From Acanthopleuribacter pedis (lineage in GTDB: Bacteria > Acidobacteriota > Holophagae > Acanthopleuribacterales > Acanthopleuribacteraceae): a stretch of 64,000 nt of DNA. Position numbers and translations under genes: made by a program. Shown one piece after another: positions 55,260 to 64,000 of the stretch. The stretch covers positions 186,001-250,000 of the forward strand of contig NZ_JAFREP010000014.1 of the NCBI RefSeq assembly GCF_017377855.1. Reading direction: 5' to 3'. The notes beneath the pieces were generated by a model, which had not been told where the DNA came from, did no database searches, and saw nothing but the letters and a program-made list of their open reading frames with translations. Position 1 is the first letter of the stretch; every line of letters begins with the position of its first letter.

Positions 55260-56040
55260 CTGGGGCGGCATCCCTTGCTTTTCGTTGGCGACAATTTCAC
55301 TGTTTTCCAATCGATCCCACTTTATAAAACATTCTTGCTGAAAAACTGCATTATAACCTGAGCGCACGGCGGGGTTTCATTTTCTGTTGTGGAGGCCGTG
55401 CGCGTTGGGTTTAGTCTCGGCTGGTTGGTGCTTCTTACACTTAGGATTGGATGTGGCTTTTGTGTTTTTGTGGGTATTGTCTGGTTTTTGCTAGCCTGCA
55501 TTTCTCAGGATACTCGGATGAATGGAGGATGGGCGTGGGGCTGTCGCGCCCTGTTGGGTGGGAGTGCGCATGCGGATGAGGCCGCTGCTTCGTTTGGAAA
55601 AACACCGGCGGATGGTCGCCCCCAGGCAAGTGTCATAAAACCAGAGTGTTTAACATGCCTGTCACCAAGTAGGCTCTGCTTTTTTGGGTTTTGTCTGGTA
55701 TTGTCTGGTTTCGGCTGTTCCCCAGTCATAATGAACTGGCCGGGGGATCAAGCCCATCAACTATTTCCTGATTGTCGTTCCCTTGGGATCAGCAGCATCC
55801 TTGACCAATCGGCTTATTGCGCTGATTGGGGCTGACGCCGACGAGGAATTACTGGAACCGCGAAACAGGGATCTCGTCGGCCGGCTTCAACGAAGCAACG
55901 GGTTTATCCGCATGCGCGATCCGTCCAGCCCAACATTGTTGGGCGGGCAAGGGAACAGCGGTCCGGCGCCATCTTGTAATCATCCTGCATTCCTGAGAAC
56001 TAACGGAGACCGAGCGATGCTCGGACTCGGAATCCTCGTT
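55260..56040. other. Intergenic region, no gene; single family A end
   Basis: At 55491-55507 CTAGCCTGCATTTCTCA matches the family A end but no partner end is seen. The sequence TTGTCTGGT recurs nearby. An inverted match to the GACAGGCA repeat (TGCCTGTC, about 55656) is present. Confidence 0.5.
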
Positions 56041-59000
56041 TCATGCCGCGAGGCTGAAATCGACGATGAAACAGGCGCCTTTGCCGGTGCCCTCACTCTT
56101 CACGTCGATCCTGCCGCGCATTTCTTGGATGGCGTTGGCGCAATAATGCAGGCCGTACCCCGAGTTGCCGGCTTTGGTGCTAAAGCCCTGCGTGAATATG
56201 CGCGAGACATGTTCCTTCGGAATGCCCGCGCCTTTGTCGATGACCTCCAGCCGGACGCCTTGGTCCTTTAAGAGACGGGTGCGCAGGGTGAGGGTGCGTT
56301 CGCCGCCCTGGGCCAAGGAGGCATCGATGGCGTTGTCGATCAGGTGGACCAACACCTTGGTGAGTTTGCCTTTTTGGAGGGGCAGTTCCGGGAGTTCTTC
56401 GAAATCGCGAATCACCTGAATCTCGGCGGCATCTAAGTTGCGTTTCTGGAATTGCAGGACGTTGTTGATAATCCCGTTGAGGTCCACTTCATTGAAGGTT
56501 TCCGGCGCGTTCGCGTATTGACGTTGGGATTCGACGATGTTGTCGATGCCGGCGAGGTTGCGTCCCAAGCGGGTCAACTCTTCTTCAAATTGAGTCGTCT
56601 GTTTCTGCCAAGTATCTTCGATGCGGTCCCAGGCTTGGGTGACCATGGTGGCGCGTTCCGACTGAAAAAATTCGGCGAGGGTGCCCGCTTGTTGCTGTTC
56701 GCGGAATAGGTCGACCATGCGGCGATAAAAGCGAAGTGCCTGGTTTTGACCAATCATGTCATTTAAAACAGAAACCGAGGTTTTGACGCTGGCCATGGCG
56801 TTGCCCACGTTGTGGAGCAGGTTGGCGGCGATTTCGGCCATGCCCGCGTCGTGTGCCGCTTCGAGCAGGCGTTCCTGTGCGTCGAGAATTTGCTGATTTT
56901 TCTTCTGAAGTTCGGCAAGAAACCGCGCCTTGGTCACGGCGGAAATCGCGTGCTCGCGCAGGTGGTGTAGTTTCATGATGTCGTTGTGGGCAAAGGCATC
57001 TTTTTGGCGCATGTTCTCTAGGACCAGAAAGCCTTCCACGCGGTCGTTGATTTGGACATCCATGACCACGCGAGAGGCGGGGTCGTTTCGCGCCTCGCGG
57101 GGTTGGATCAGGTACACACCGCCCATGAGTTCTTCGGCGTTCACCATGAATTCACCGCGGATTTGGGGTTCGGTCAGGCGTTTGTAGTGGCTCGGGATGT
57201 GGTATTCCGCATCGGCGACCATGTCGAAGACCTGTTGTTCGTCCACGTCCGGTTGCGCCAAATAAAAGGCGCCGCGGCTGGTGTGCGGAAGCAGTCGGCG
57301 CGCCTGGTGGAGCAGGGTGGTGAGAACCGCGTCGAGATCGACCTCGCGGTTGATTTCGCGCACCATCTGTTCCAGGATCTCGAGTTCTTTGTTTTTGTTG
57401 CTGAGATCGGCGGTTCGTTGCGTGACCTTATGTTCTAAATCGAGGTTGGTTGCCTGGAGCGCCCGCGTTTTCTCCAGCAGTTCCAAGTGGACGGAAATGC
57501 GTGCGAGCAGTTCTTCGCTGGTGACGGGTTTGTAGAGGTAATCATTGGCGCCGGCGGCGAAACCGCGCACTAAGTCGGGCGTCTGATTTTTGGCGGTGAG
57601 CAAGATGATGGGTAGGCGACCGGCGTCGTAGGTGCGGCGCAGGGTTTGGCACACCTCGTAACCGGACATTTTCGGCATCATAACGTCGAGCAGGACTAAG
57701 TCAATCGGGGTTTCTTCTTTGAACACTGCCAGGGCTTCTTCGCCGTTACGGGCGAGATGGAGTTGGTAGTTATGGAGCGCGAGATGGTTAACCAGGACCT
57801 GTAGGTTGATGGGATCGTCGTCGACAAGCAGCAGTCGGGCGCCTTGTCCGTCTTGCGGTTGGGGTATTTTTAAATCGAGACCTGGCAGCGTGATATTTTG
57901 GGCTAGCGCCGGCGGCGAAGATGGTTCGGCTTCGTTGGTGCTTGGGTTTTCCGCCTGGGAAAGGGGCAGGTCGAAGCGAAAGGTGGCGCCACGGCCCAGC
58001 TCGGAGGTGAGTAAGAGGCGGCCTTGATGCATGGCAATCAGGCTGGAGGCGATGGTGAGGCCGAGCCCCGTGCCGCCGTATTCGCGGGAAATGGACCCGT
58101 CCGCCTGGGCAAAGGATTCAAAAATGCGTTCCTGCTGCTCGGGGTCGATGCCGATACCGCTGTCGGCCACGGCGACCACGATGCGTCCGTCCTGAAGCCG
58201 GGCCGTGACGCGCACAAAGCCGGATTCGGTAAACTTAATCGCGTTGCCGATGAGGTTGTAGAAAATTTGCAGGAGGCGATCCTCGTCGCCCCATACCGGC
58301 GGCAGATCGCGGGGGACCTCGTTGAGCAACTGCAAATCTTTTTGACCGACCAAGGATTGGGTCACCCCGAAGACGGTTTCGATGCAGGGGTGAAGCTCTA
58401 TCGCGCGGCGGTTGAGTTGGAGTTCACTCGATTGAAGTTTCGAGAAATCGAGAATGTCGTTGACCAAATTGGAAAGGCGACGGCCGCTGGCGGCCACCAT
58501 GTGTAGGTTTTTGCGGGTCGCGGCGGTGAGTTCGCCGCCGGCGCCGGCGATTAGCGATTCCACAATGCCGATAATGCCGTTGAGCGGGGTGCGCAGCTCA
58601 TGGGAGGTATTGGCCAAAAATTCGTCTTTGAGGCGGTCATGGCGTTGCAGGCTCTCAACGACCATGCGCTCCAGTGCGAGTTTCCGGTTTTGGTGCCGCT
58701 GCCAAGCCCAGATGATCGAAACCAGAATTGCCGCATAAATGCAGTAGGCCCACCACTTGGCCCAGGGCGGCGGGACCACGGTGAGGTTGACCGCGATACC
58801 TTGCTCGTTCCATACGCCGTCGTTGTTGGCGGCGCGTACCATGAATTGGTAGTGGCCGGGATCGAGGTTGGTGTAGGTCGCCTCGGGTAAATTCGCAACC
58901 GTGACCCAGTCGCGGTCAAAGCCTTCCAACTGATACGCATAGCGGTTTTTTTCGGGGGCGTTAAAGTCCAGTGCCGAAAATTGAAAGCTAATCACGGAGT

Positions 59001-61182
59001 CGTTGTAATTGATGGTGATGTGTTCGGTGCTGTGGGTCGGTTCGGGCAAGGGAACGGGTTCGTTGAAGATCAAAAAATCGGTGAGCACCAAGCGTGGCGG
59101 CGATGGATTGTCGATAATTTGCCACGGGAGAAATGAGTTAAAGCCTTTGTTTCCACCGAAGAAAACGCGTCCCTTGCTGTCGCGCGCCGAAGTCAAAGCC
59201 GTGAAACCGGAATCAATCAGGCCGTCGTATCGATCATAAATGCGCACCTCCTCGGTATCGGGGTCGAGTCGGGTCACCGATTGTTCGGTGCTCAGCCAAA
59301 TGAAATCGCCTTCTTCCATGACCGCGTAGATGTTGTCATTGGGCAGGCCGTCGCGGGTGCCGTAATGAATGAACACCGCGTCCTCGGGATCGCTGTCGAT
59401 GTTGTCGAGGCGGTTGAGGCCGTTGCCGTAGGTGCCCGCCCAGAGCCGGTTCTTGCGATCCAGGTACAACGGGCGTACGAAATCTTGGCTGATGCTGTTG
59501 GGATCATTGGGGTTGTGCTGGAAGCGTGTGAAGCTGCGTCGGTCTTGGTCAAGGCGGTTGAGGCCGCCCCCGATGGTGCTGATCCACAAGCGGCCGGACC
59601 CGTCCTCAACCAAATCGTTGCAGCCCGTGCCGCCGAGCGATTCCGGGTTTCCCTCGTCCGGCAGGTACACGCGTATTTTGTCGGTGGTCGGCATGAACCG
59701 AACCAAGCCCCCGGTCGAGGCGATCCATATCAGGCGGTCGTGGTCCTCAAGAATGGAGCGTACCGTGCCCGCCGGCAGGTGATCCAAGCCGAGTTGGCGT
59801 TCCATTTTTCCGGTTTTGGGGTTGAGTACCGAGATACCTCGTTCAAAGGTGCCGATCCAGATGTGGCCGCGGTGGTCGGGGTGGAGTGCATAAATTCGGT
59901 TGTCGCAAAGGCTGGTGGGATCGTCGGGTTGATGGGTAAAGAAGCGGTGCTTGCCCCGTTTAAAATCCCACTGGATGAGGCCGCCGACGCTGCCGATCCA
60001 GACCTGGTCGCGGTTGTCTACCGCGAGTGCATTTACGCGGTTGTGAATAAGGTCGCTGGGCGAGAAGGTGGCGATTCGGTGGTGGAAAAACTTGGTCGGC
60101 CGCATTTTGTTGAGGCCGCCCGTGCGGGTGCCGACCCAGTACACACCGGATGAATCGTGGAGCACGGCGCGGATATCGTTTTGGCTTAAGCTTTGAAGAT
60201 CGAAGGGGCTGTGGGAAAAACGCTCCCAGGATTGGGCCGCGCCGGTCGGGTCGGTTTGACGGCGAAACAAGCCGTGTAAAATGGTGCCGGCCCAAACTGA
60301 TTGGTTGCGATCCTGGTACAACGCGGTGATCACCGCGTCGGACAGGGGATGGTCCCGCTCCTCCTCCTCGAGATAACGCAGGGTTCGCCCTTTGACCGGG
60401 TCAAACAAATCCAACCCTTTTTCGGTGCCGATCCACATCAAACCGTTTTCGGCCACCAAAAGCGCGCGTACCTTGTTGTCGCGGATACTGAACCGGTCGC
60501 GTTGGTCCGCGCGAAACGTGGTAAAACGTCCGTCATCGTCCAGGCGGTTGAGGCCGTCGGTGGTGGCGACCCAGATCACGCCGTTCAGATCCTCCGCGAT
60601 GCTCCACACCCGGTTGTGACTGAGCGAACGGGGATCCTGTTCGTCATGAACGAAGCGGGTAAAACGTCCGGTTTCCGGGTGGAACAGATTGAGGCCGCCT
60701 TTGTTGGTGCCGACCCAAATGCGGTCGCGGCTGTCGCGGAACACGGTTTGGACCAGGTCGCTGCTCAGACTCCGCGGATCCTCCGCCTGGTGGAAAAAGT
60801 GGGTAAACGTTTCGGTATCGGGATCAAAGCGGTTGAGGCCGCCGCCCCAGATGCCGAGCCACAAAATGCCGTGGCTGTCGAATTCCATGCTGCTGACGCT
60901 GTTGTTGCGCAGGCTGTTGGGGTCCTCCGGTCGGTGTTGGTACACGGTGGTCTGAAAACCGTCAAAACGATTTAATCCGTTCTGCGTACCGAACCACAAA
61001 AAACCGCGCGGTCCCTGGCGAATGGTGTAGATGGTCGAGTGGGACAAACCCATTTCGTGCTGAATGCGGGTGATTTCAAAGCGTCGCCCCGCCGCCGCCT
61101 GATCGGAGGCCGAGAGCATGCCGGTCGTTGCCAGCGACACAAGCAAAAGAAGGGTCCAATGTCCAAAGTGCCAGAATGCCAT
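56041..61182 (-). CDS. Giant hybrid sensor histidine kinase with propeller, REC and a second kinase module
   Basis: 1713 residues. A signal-like start is followed by about 13-14 two-component-propeller repeats (FLWFGTQNGLNRFD, ILWLGIWGGGLNRFD, WVGTNKGGLN and so on) to about 690. A Y_Y_Y-like domain (about 735-800), a membrane helix (about 803-822), HisKA with FLANTSHELRTPLNG (about 860) and an ATPase with GGTGLGLTIAS (about 1065) come next. A receiver domain then has LVLLDVMMPKMSG (Asp about 1164). A coiled coil and GAF-like domain (about 1260-1430) lead to a second kinase module with NLLHNVGNAMAS (about 1456) and a C-terminal HATPase with NAIDASLAQGG and GNSGYGLHYC. It should sense an external carbohydrate or peptide-like signal and relay it in cis. 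No regulator gene is adjacent. Confidence 0.93.
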   Translation of the reverse strand: MAFWHFGHWTLLLLVSLATTGMLSASDQAAAGRRFEITRIQHEMGLSHSTIYTIRQGPRGFLWFGTQNGLNRFDGFQTTVYQHRPEDPNSLRNNSVSSMEFDSHGILWLGIWGGGLNRFDPDTETFTHFFHQAEDPRSLSSDLVQTVFRDSRDRIWVGTNKGGLNLFHPETGRFTRFVHDEQDPRSLSHNRVWSIAEDLNGVIWVATTDGLNRLDDDGRFTTFRADQRDRFSIRDNKVRALLVAENGLMWIGTEKGLDLFDPVKGRTLRYLEEEERDHPLSDAVITALYQDRNQSVWAGTILHGLFRRQTDPTGAAQSWERFSHSPFDLQSLSQNDIRAVLHDSSGVYWVGTRTGGLNKMRPTKFFHHRIATFSPSDLIHNRVNALAVDNRDQVWIGSVGGLIQWDFKRGKHRFFTHQPDDPTSLCDNRIYALHPDHRGHIWIGTFERGISVLNPKTGKMERQLGLDHLPAGTVRSILEDHDRLIWIASTGGLVRFMPTTDKIRVYLPDEGNPESLGGTGCNDLVEDGSGRLWISTIGGGLNRLDQDRRSFTRFQHNPNDPNSISQDFVRPLYLDRKNRLWAGTYGNGLNRLDNIDSDPEDAVFIHYGTRDGLPNDNIYAVMEEGDFIWLSTEQSVTRLDPDTEEVRIYDRYDGLIDSGFTALTSARDSKGRVFFGGNKGFNSFLPWQIIDNPSPPRLVLTDFLIFNEPVPLPEPTHSTEHITINYNDSVISFQFSALDFNAPEKNRYAYQLEGFDRDWVTVANLPEATYTNLDPGHYQFMVRAANNDGVWNEQGIAVNLTVVPPPWAKWWAYCIYAAILVSIIWAWQRHQNRKLALERMVVESLQRHDRLKDEFLANTSHELRTPLNGIIGIVESLIAGAGGELTAATRKNLHMVAASGRRLSNLVNDILDFSKLQSSELQLNRRAIELHPCIETVFGVTQSLVGQKDLQLLNEVPRDLPPVWGDEDRLLQIFYNLIGNAIKFTESGFVRVTARLQDGRIVVAVADSGIGIDPEQQERIFESFAQADGSISREYGGTGLGLTIASSLIAMHQGRLLLTSELGRGATFRFDLPLSQAENPSTNEAEPSSPPALAQNITLPGLDLKIPQPQDGQGARLLLVDDDPINLQVLVNHLALHNYQLHLARNGEEALAVFKEETPIDLVLLDVMMPKMSGYEVCQTLRRTYDAGRLPIILLTAKNQTPDLVRGFAAGANDYLYKPVTSEELLARISVHLELLEKTRALQATNLDLEHKVTQRTADLSNKNKELEILEQMVREINREVDLDAVLTTLLHQARRLLPHTSRGAFYLAQPDVDEQQVFDMVADAEYHIPSHYKRLTEPQIRGEFMVNAEELMGGVYLIQPREARNDPASRVVMDVQINDRVEGFLVLENMRQKDAFAHNDIMKLHHLREHAISAVTKARFLAELQKKNQQILDAQERLLEAAHDAGMAEIAANLLHNVGNAMASVKTSVSVLNDMIGQNQALRFYRRMVDLFREQQQAGTLAEFFQSERATMVTQAWDRIEDTWQKQTTQFEEELTRLGRNLAGIDNIVESQRQYANAPETFNEVDLNGIINNVLQFQKRNLDAAEIQVIRDFEELPELPLQKGKLTKVLVHLIDNAIDASLAQGGERTLTLRTRLLKDQGVRLEVIDKGAGIPKEHVSRIFTQGFSTKAGNSGYGLHYCANAIQEMRGRIDVKSEGTGKGACFIVDFSLAA

Positions 61183-61683
61183 TCAGCGTTCCCGATAACC
61201 TACCTCACCACCCGATGCCCGACTTTTTGTGAGGCGTCGACCGGCGACGCAAAACGGTTTTGGGCGGTGCCTTCACCGGAGGAAACGGTGGGTTGTGCAT
61301 CCGTTGACCGGTTGGCGGGTGGTGTTACCTTCGGCCATACGCCCTCGTTGTGAAGGAGGTGGTGGTGCGTAAGGTATGTGGAAGTTTAGGGGTATTTTAC
61401 CCGACTTTGATGGGATTTCTCACCCGCGTTGCCGGTTCTCGTGATTTTCCGGGGTTTTCGCGGGTACCGCGGGCGGGCCTGGGCTGGATCGTGGTCGCGT
61501 TCTCTTCGTGGGAACCTTTTGGCGAGGGTTACGTTGAAGTCAAAGCAGTGGCACGACCGCAAAATTTGACTAAGCCTCGGCTGAGCAGTTGCCGCGGCGG
61601 CGGTTTTGCATTAAGGTCATCCTGTTTTGCCCTTAACCCGAACCTTTTTCTCCGTTCGGTCCAAGTTTTTTCGGAGGCATTCT
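61183..61683. other. Intergenic region of about 500 bp
   Basis: A frame of about 170 codons starting near 61350 runs across the start of the cyclophilin gene in another frame and is not protein-like. Otherwise nothing seen. It holds the divergent promoters. Confidence 0.6.
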
Positions 61684-62397
61684 ATGATTCGATCTCTTTC
61701 CCTGCACGGTCGTCGTTTTTCACGTGTGACCCTTTCTTTGTTTTTGTTGGCCGCGATGGTTGCCGTCGGTACCCCGACCTTCGCCGGCGACGGCGCCTCG
61801 GCCGATCTTTCACCCGCCAAGGCCACGGCCAAAGCGCCCGAGACCTTTCGGGTTCGCTTCGAAACCACGGAAGGCAATTTTGAGGTGGATGTGACCCGTG
61901 CTTGGGCGCCCCTGGGTGTGGACCGTTTTTACAACTTGGTCAAAATGGGTTACTTCACCGATGTCGGCTTCTACCGCGTCATCGACGGGTTTATGGTTCA
62001 GTTCGGTTTTCACGGTGATCCCAAGGTCAACGACATGTGGCACACGGCCTCGATCAAGGACGATCCCGTTACCCAAAGCAACCAGCCCGGCATGTTGACC
62101 TTCGCCAATCGTGGCCGCAACACGCGCACCACGCAAATGTTTATCAATACCGCGAACAATAATTACTTGGACGGGATGGGTTTCGCCCCTCTTGGCAAAA
62201 TTGTCGGCGACGAAGGCATGGCGGTTGTGGCGAAACTCTACAAGGGTTACGGGGAAGGCGCGCCCATGGGTTCCGGCCCCAATCAGGCCATGCTGAAAAG
62301 CCAGGGCAATGCGTACCTGAAGAAAAACTTTCCCGAACTTTCTTATATCAAAAAAGTGGTGCTGGTAAAGCAGCCCGCCAAAGCAGGCACGCCCTAA
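61684..62397 (+). CDS. Exported peptidyl-prolyl cis-trans isomerase, cyclophilin type
   Basis: 237 residues from ATG 61684 (CGGAGG seven bases upstream). A signal peptide (VTLSLFLLAAMVAVGTPTFA) precedes the cyclophilin domain (about 55-225): FETTEGNFEVDVTRAWAP, GYFTDVGFYRVIDGFMVQFG, GMLTFANRGRNTRTTQMFIN and FAPLGKIV. The Arg-Val-Ile core is present. It assists folding of envelope proteins. EF-P follows 44 bases on. Confidence 0.93.
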   Translation: MIRSLSLHGRRFSRVTLSLFLLAAMVAVGTPTFAGDGASADLSPAKATAKAPETFRVRFETTEGNFEVDVTRAWAPLGVDRFYNLVKMGYFTDVGFYRVIDGFMVQFGFHGDPKVNDMWHTASIKDDPVTQSNQPGMLTFANRGRNTRTTQMFINTANNNYLDGMGFAPLGKIVGDEGMAVVAKLYKGYGEGAPMGSGPNQAMLKSQGNAYLKKNFPELSYIKKVVLVKQPAKAGTP

Positions 62398-62441
62398 AGC
62401 GCGGGGGGCACTGACCGCGGCAACACCAAAAGAGGTGAATT

Positions 62442-63011
62442 TTGATTTCAACCAACGATTTTAAAAAAGGTTTGCGTTACGAACACGAGGGCGCGCCCTG
62501 GCAGATTATGGAACACACGGTGCACAATCCCAGTGCCCGCGGCGCGGCCACGCTGGTTAAAGTAAAAGCGCGTAACCTGGTGACCAACCAGGTGTTACAG
62601 AAAAGCTTTAAATCCGGCGACCTGTTCGAAGAGCCCGACCTGAACAAACTGGAAGTGCAGTTTCTCTATGAGGAAGGCGACGATCTGGTGTTTATGGACC
62701 GCGAGACCTACGAGCAGTACAACGTGGGCAAAGCTCATTTTGGCGACAGCTTACCCTGGATGACCGATGGTTTCGAACTAGACCTGTTGCAGTACAACGG
62801 CGAGATCATCAGTATCGACATGCCTAAATCCGTGATTGTGACCATCACCTCGGTGGAGCAGGGTGCTAAGGGCGATACCGCTTCCGGTAAAGTTATGTCG
62901 CGCGGTATGTTGGAAAACGGGATTGAACTGATGGTGCCTACCTTTATTAAAGAAGGGAGCAAAATCAAGGTGGATCCCTCGGCCAACACCTATTTGGGTC
63001 GCGAAAGTTAA
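62442..63011 (+). CDS. Elongation factor P, EfpL/YeiP-like variant
   Basis: 189 residues from TTG 62442 with AGAGGTG upstream. The KOW-like N-domain has STNDFKKGLRYEHEGAPWQIMEH; the two OB domains follow, ending SANTYLGRES. The loop that carries the modified lysine in classic EF-P (PGKG) here reads NPSARGAATLVKVK. This matches the SPTARGAATLYK loop of E. coli EfpL/YeiP as I remember it, so an arginine replaces the lysine. It relieves ribosome stalling at proline runs. Since arginine is used, no EpmAB modification is needed. Whether this organism also has a classic EF-P is not visible. Confidence 0.92.
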   Translation: MISTNDFKKGLRYEHEGAPWQIMEHTVHNPSARGAATLVKVKARNLVTNQVLQKSFKSGDLFEEPDLNKLEVQFLYEEGDDLVFMDRETYEQYNVGKAHFGDSLPWMTDGFELDLLQYNGEIISIDMPKSVIVTITSVEQGAKGDTASGKVMSRGMLENGIELMVPTFIKEGSKIKVDPSANTYLGRES

Positions 63012-63031
63012 CGCGTTTTTTCTCCAGATTT

Positions 63032-63075
63032 CATGGAAACGGCGGCCGACTTGGTTTGGCTGCCGTTTTCATTTT
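63032..63075 (+). terminator. Terminator after the EF-P gene
   Basis: GAAACGGCGGCC pairs with GGCTGCCGTTTTC (one mismatch, one bulge), followed by ATTTT. It is 20 bases after the stop. Confidence 0.75.
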
Positions 63076-63345
63076 GGGGAAGGGTTTGTGATGTGACGTT
63101 CTGGTAAGCGCTTTGGAAAAATTGGTTTAAATATTGGGAACCTTGAGATAGGCCACGTTTAGAATGGCCCGTGCTGTTTGTGTTGCACTGATGCTGCCGT
63201 TTTTACGCTGTTATCGGAGGCGCTCGGGTAACACCAACACGCGCTTGTGAACACATAGGAATCGCGCTCATGCGAATCAATTCGAATGAATGCGCGCCGA
63301 CGCGGCTTTCTCCAGTCCGCGAATACGACTGTCTACGAGGTTTCA
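63076..63345. other. Intergenic region before the right-edge gene
   Basis: Nothing recognisable; it should hold the promoter of the following gene. Confidence 0.5.
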
Positions 63346-64000
63346 ATGACCCTTTTGTTACTTTATCTCATTGCATTTCAAGCACCGGCCGAACCGGCTT
63401 TCAGCAGTGATCGTCCCGACCAGAGCGATGCACCCGCCACCGTGGGTGCCGGTTATTTCCAATTGGAGGCGGGTTTTCAGCGTACCCATTACGATACGGA
63501 CTTCAACGACATTGACATCGACCAAGTACCGGTTGCCTTGCTCCGTATCGGCATTAGCGAGGATTTCGAGCTGCGTCTGGGTTACGACGGGTTTATCGAT
63601 ATCGACGCGGGCAGATTCGATGGAAACGACGGCAGTGGCGACGGCCACCTTGGTTTCAAATGGCGTTTCCACAACGGTGATAGCGGGCAATGGGCCTTGA
63701 TTGGGGATACCAACTTAACCGTCGGCGACGACGACATTGTCTCTGACGAAATCGAGCCCAGCCTCAAGCTGGCCTACGGTGGCGGTTTGACGGACAGCAT
63801 TTCTTTCGGCGCCAACTTCGGTGTTTCTACCCAGGATGAAGACGGCGATTTAGAAACCAACGGCCTTTACAGCGTTGTTTTGGGATTCAGCGTTAGCGAA
63901 CGCGTTGGTGCGTTTGTTGAGGTGTTCGGTGAAATTCCGGCATCGGCCGAGGGGCGTCCTCGTAACAGTGCCGACGCCGGCCTGACCTTCACCATCACGG
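63346..64000 (+). CDS. Outer-membrane beta-barrel transporter-like protein, partial
   Basis: 218 residues to the window edge from ATG 63346 (GAGG upstream). A short signal-like start (MTLLLLYLIAFQAPAEPAFS) is followed by amphipathic beta strands, for example VGAGYFQLEAGFQRTHY, LLRIGISEDFELRLGYDGF and LGFKWRFHN. The pattern resembles the PF13557-type (MetA-pathway phenol degradation) transporters, and a SSDRPDQSD start is typical of that group. The remaining C-terminus is outside the window. Function not certain. Confidence 0.75.
   Translation, partial: MTLLLLYLIAFQAPAEPAFSSDRPDQSDAPATVGAGYFQLEAGFQRTHYDTDFNDIDIDQVPVALLRIGISEDFELRLGYDGFIDIDAGRFDGNDGSGDGHLGFKWRFHNGDSGQWALIGDTNLTVGDDDIVSDEIEPSLKLAYGGGLTDSISFGANFGVSTQDEDGDLETNGLYSVVLGFSVSERVGAFVEVFGEIPASAEGRPRNSADAGLTFTIT

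Noticed and set aside
61350..61883. Frame of about 170 codons before and across the cyclophilin start
   Set aside because: Its second half reads through the cyclophilin gene in another frame. It has low-complexity Arg-rich sequence.
1..64000. tRNA or rRNA genes, prophage
   Set aside because: No tRNA-like cloverleaf, rRNA motifs, integrase or phage structural genes were seen in reading through the intergenic parts. This is by eye and not by a search tool.

Overview
The window is a stretch of a bacterial chromosome, GC-rich with tightly packed genes. The gene styles point to Acidobacteriota, most likely a Holophagae/Acanthopleuribacter-type organism. This is inference from content: ECF sigma factors beside Ser/Thr kinases with N-terminal extensions or TPR tails, a VWA protein resembling the acidobacterial VWFA-related type, a PF09936-type methyltransferase inside the trmD-rplS operon, and a giant two-component-propeller histidine kinase. 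No rRNA, tRNA, prophage or CRISPR array was seen.

Layout. 1-1520: a partial Ser/Thr kinase and its upstream ECF sigma factor (minus strand). 1771-4791: a three-domain fusion of APH-like kinase, M23 peptidase and class-III aminotransferase. 5037-5690: a small gene broken by an in-frame TGA, then a repeat element. 5688-8720: a MarR-GNAT fusion, a DUF3565 protein, and a divergent LysR/azoreductase pair. 9503-17262: a Cys/His-rich small secreted protein and a CusC-CusB-CusA heavy-metal efflux operon (plus strand). 17332-18462: an M14 carboxypeptidase. 18513-21728: a translationally coupled three-gene minus-strand operon of DUF262 protein, DUF3696-type AAA ATPase and an unknown protein. This is the best candidate for an undescribed defence-type system. 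22076-23017: a RAYT-like transposase in a gene-poor, repeat-bearing stretch.

23830-31817: housekeeping on the minus strand. Read in the direction of transcription it is ffh, rpsP, khpA-like, rimM, trmD, PF09936 methyltransferase, rplS, terminator, VWA protein, folD, methylmalonyl-CoA epimerase, lipoprotein. 32027-34906: queF, a zinc-ribbon rhomboid protein and a MOSC protein. 35704-41863: an alpha-2-macroglobulin lipoprotein and a beta carbonic anhydrase. 42073-49607: a second ECF sigma factor, a GCS2-CBS fusion, a small secreted protein and a large kinase-TPR protein. 51380-55259: a VOC protein, htpG and lepB. 56041-61182: a 1713-residue sensor with two kinase modules. 61684-64000: a secreted cyclophilin, an EfpL-like elongation factor P and the start of an outer-membrane transporter-like protein.

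Two dispersed inverted-repeat families sit in the intergenic gaps. Family A ends in TAACCCGCATTTCTCAC and family B ends in CCTAAGAAGCGCG. Several members lie directly at gene ends. Together with the RAYT gene and short tandem repeats, they mark where this chromosome has been reshaped by small non-autonomous elements.
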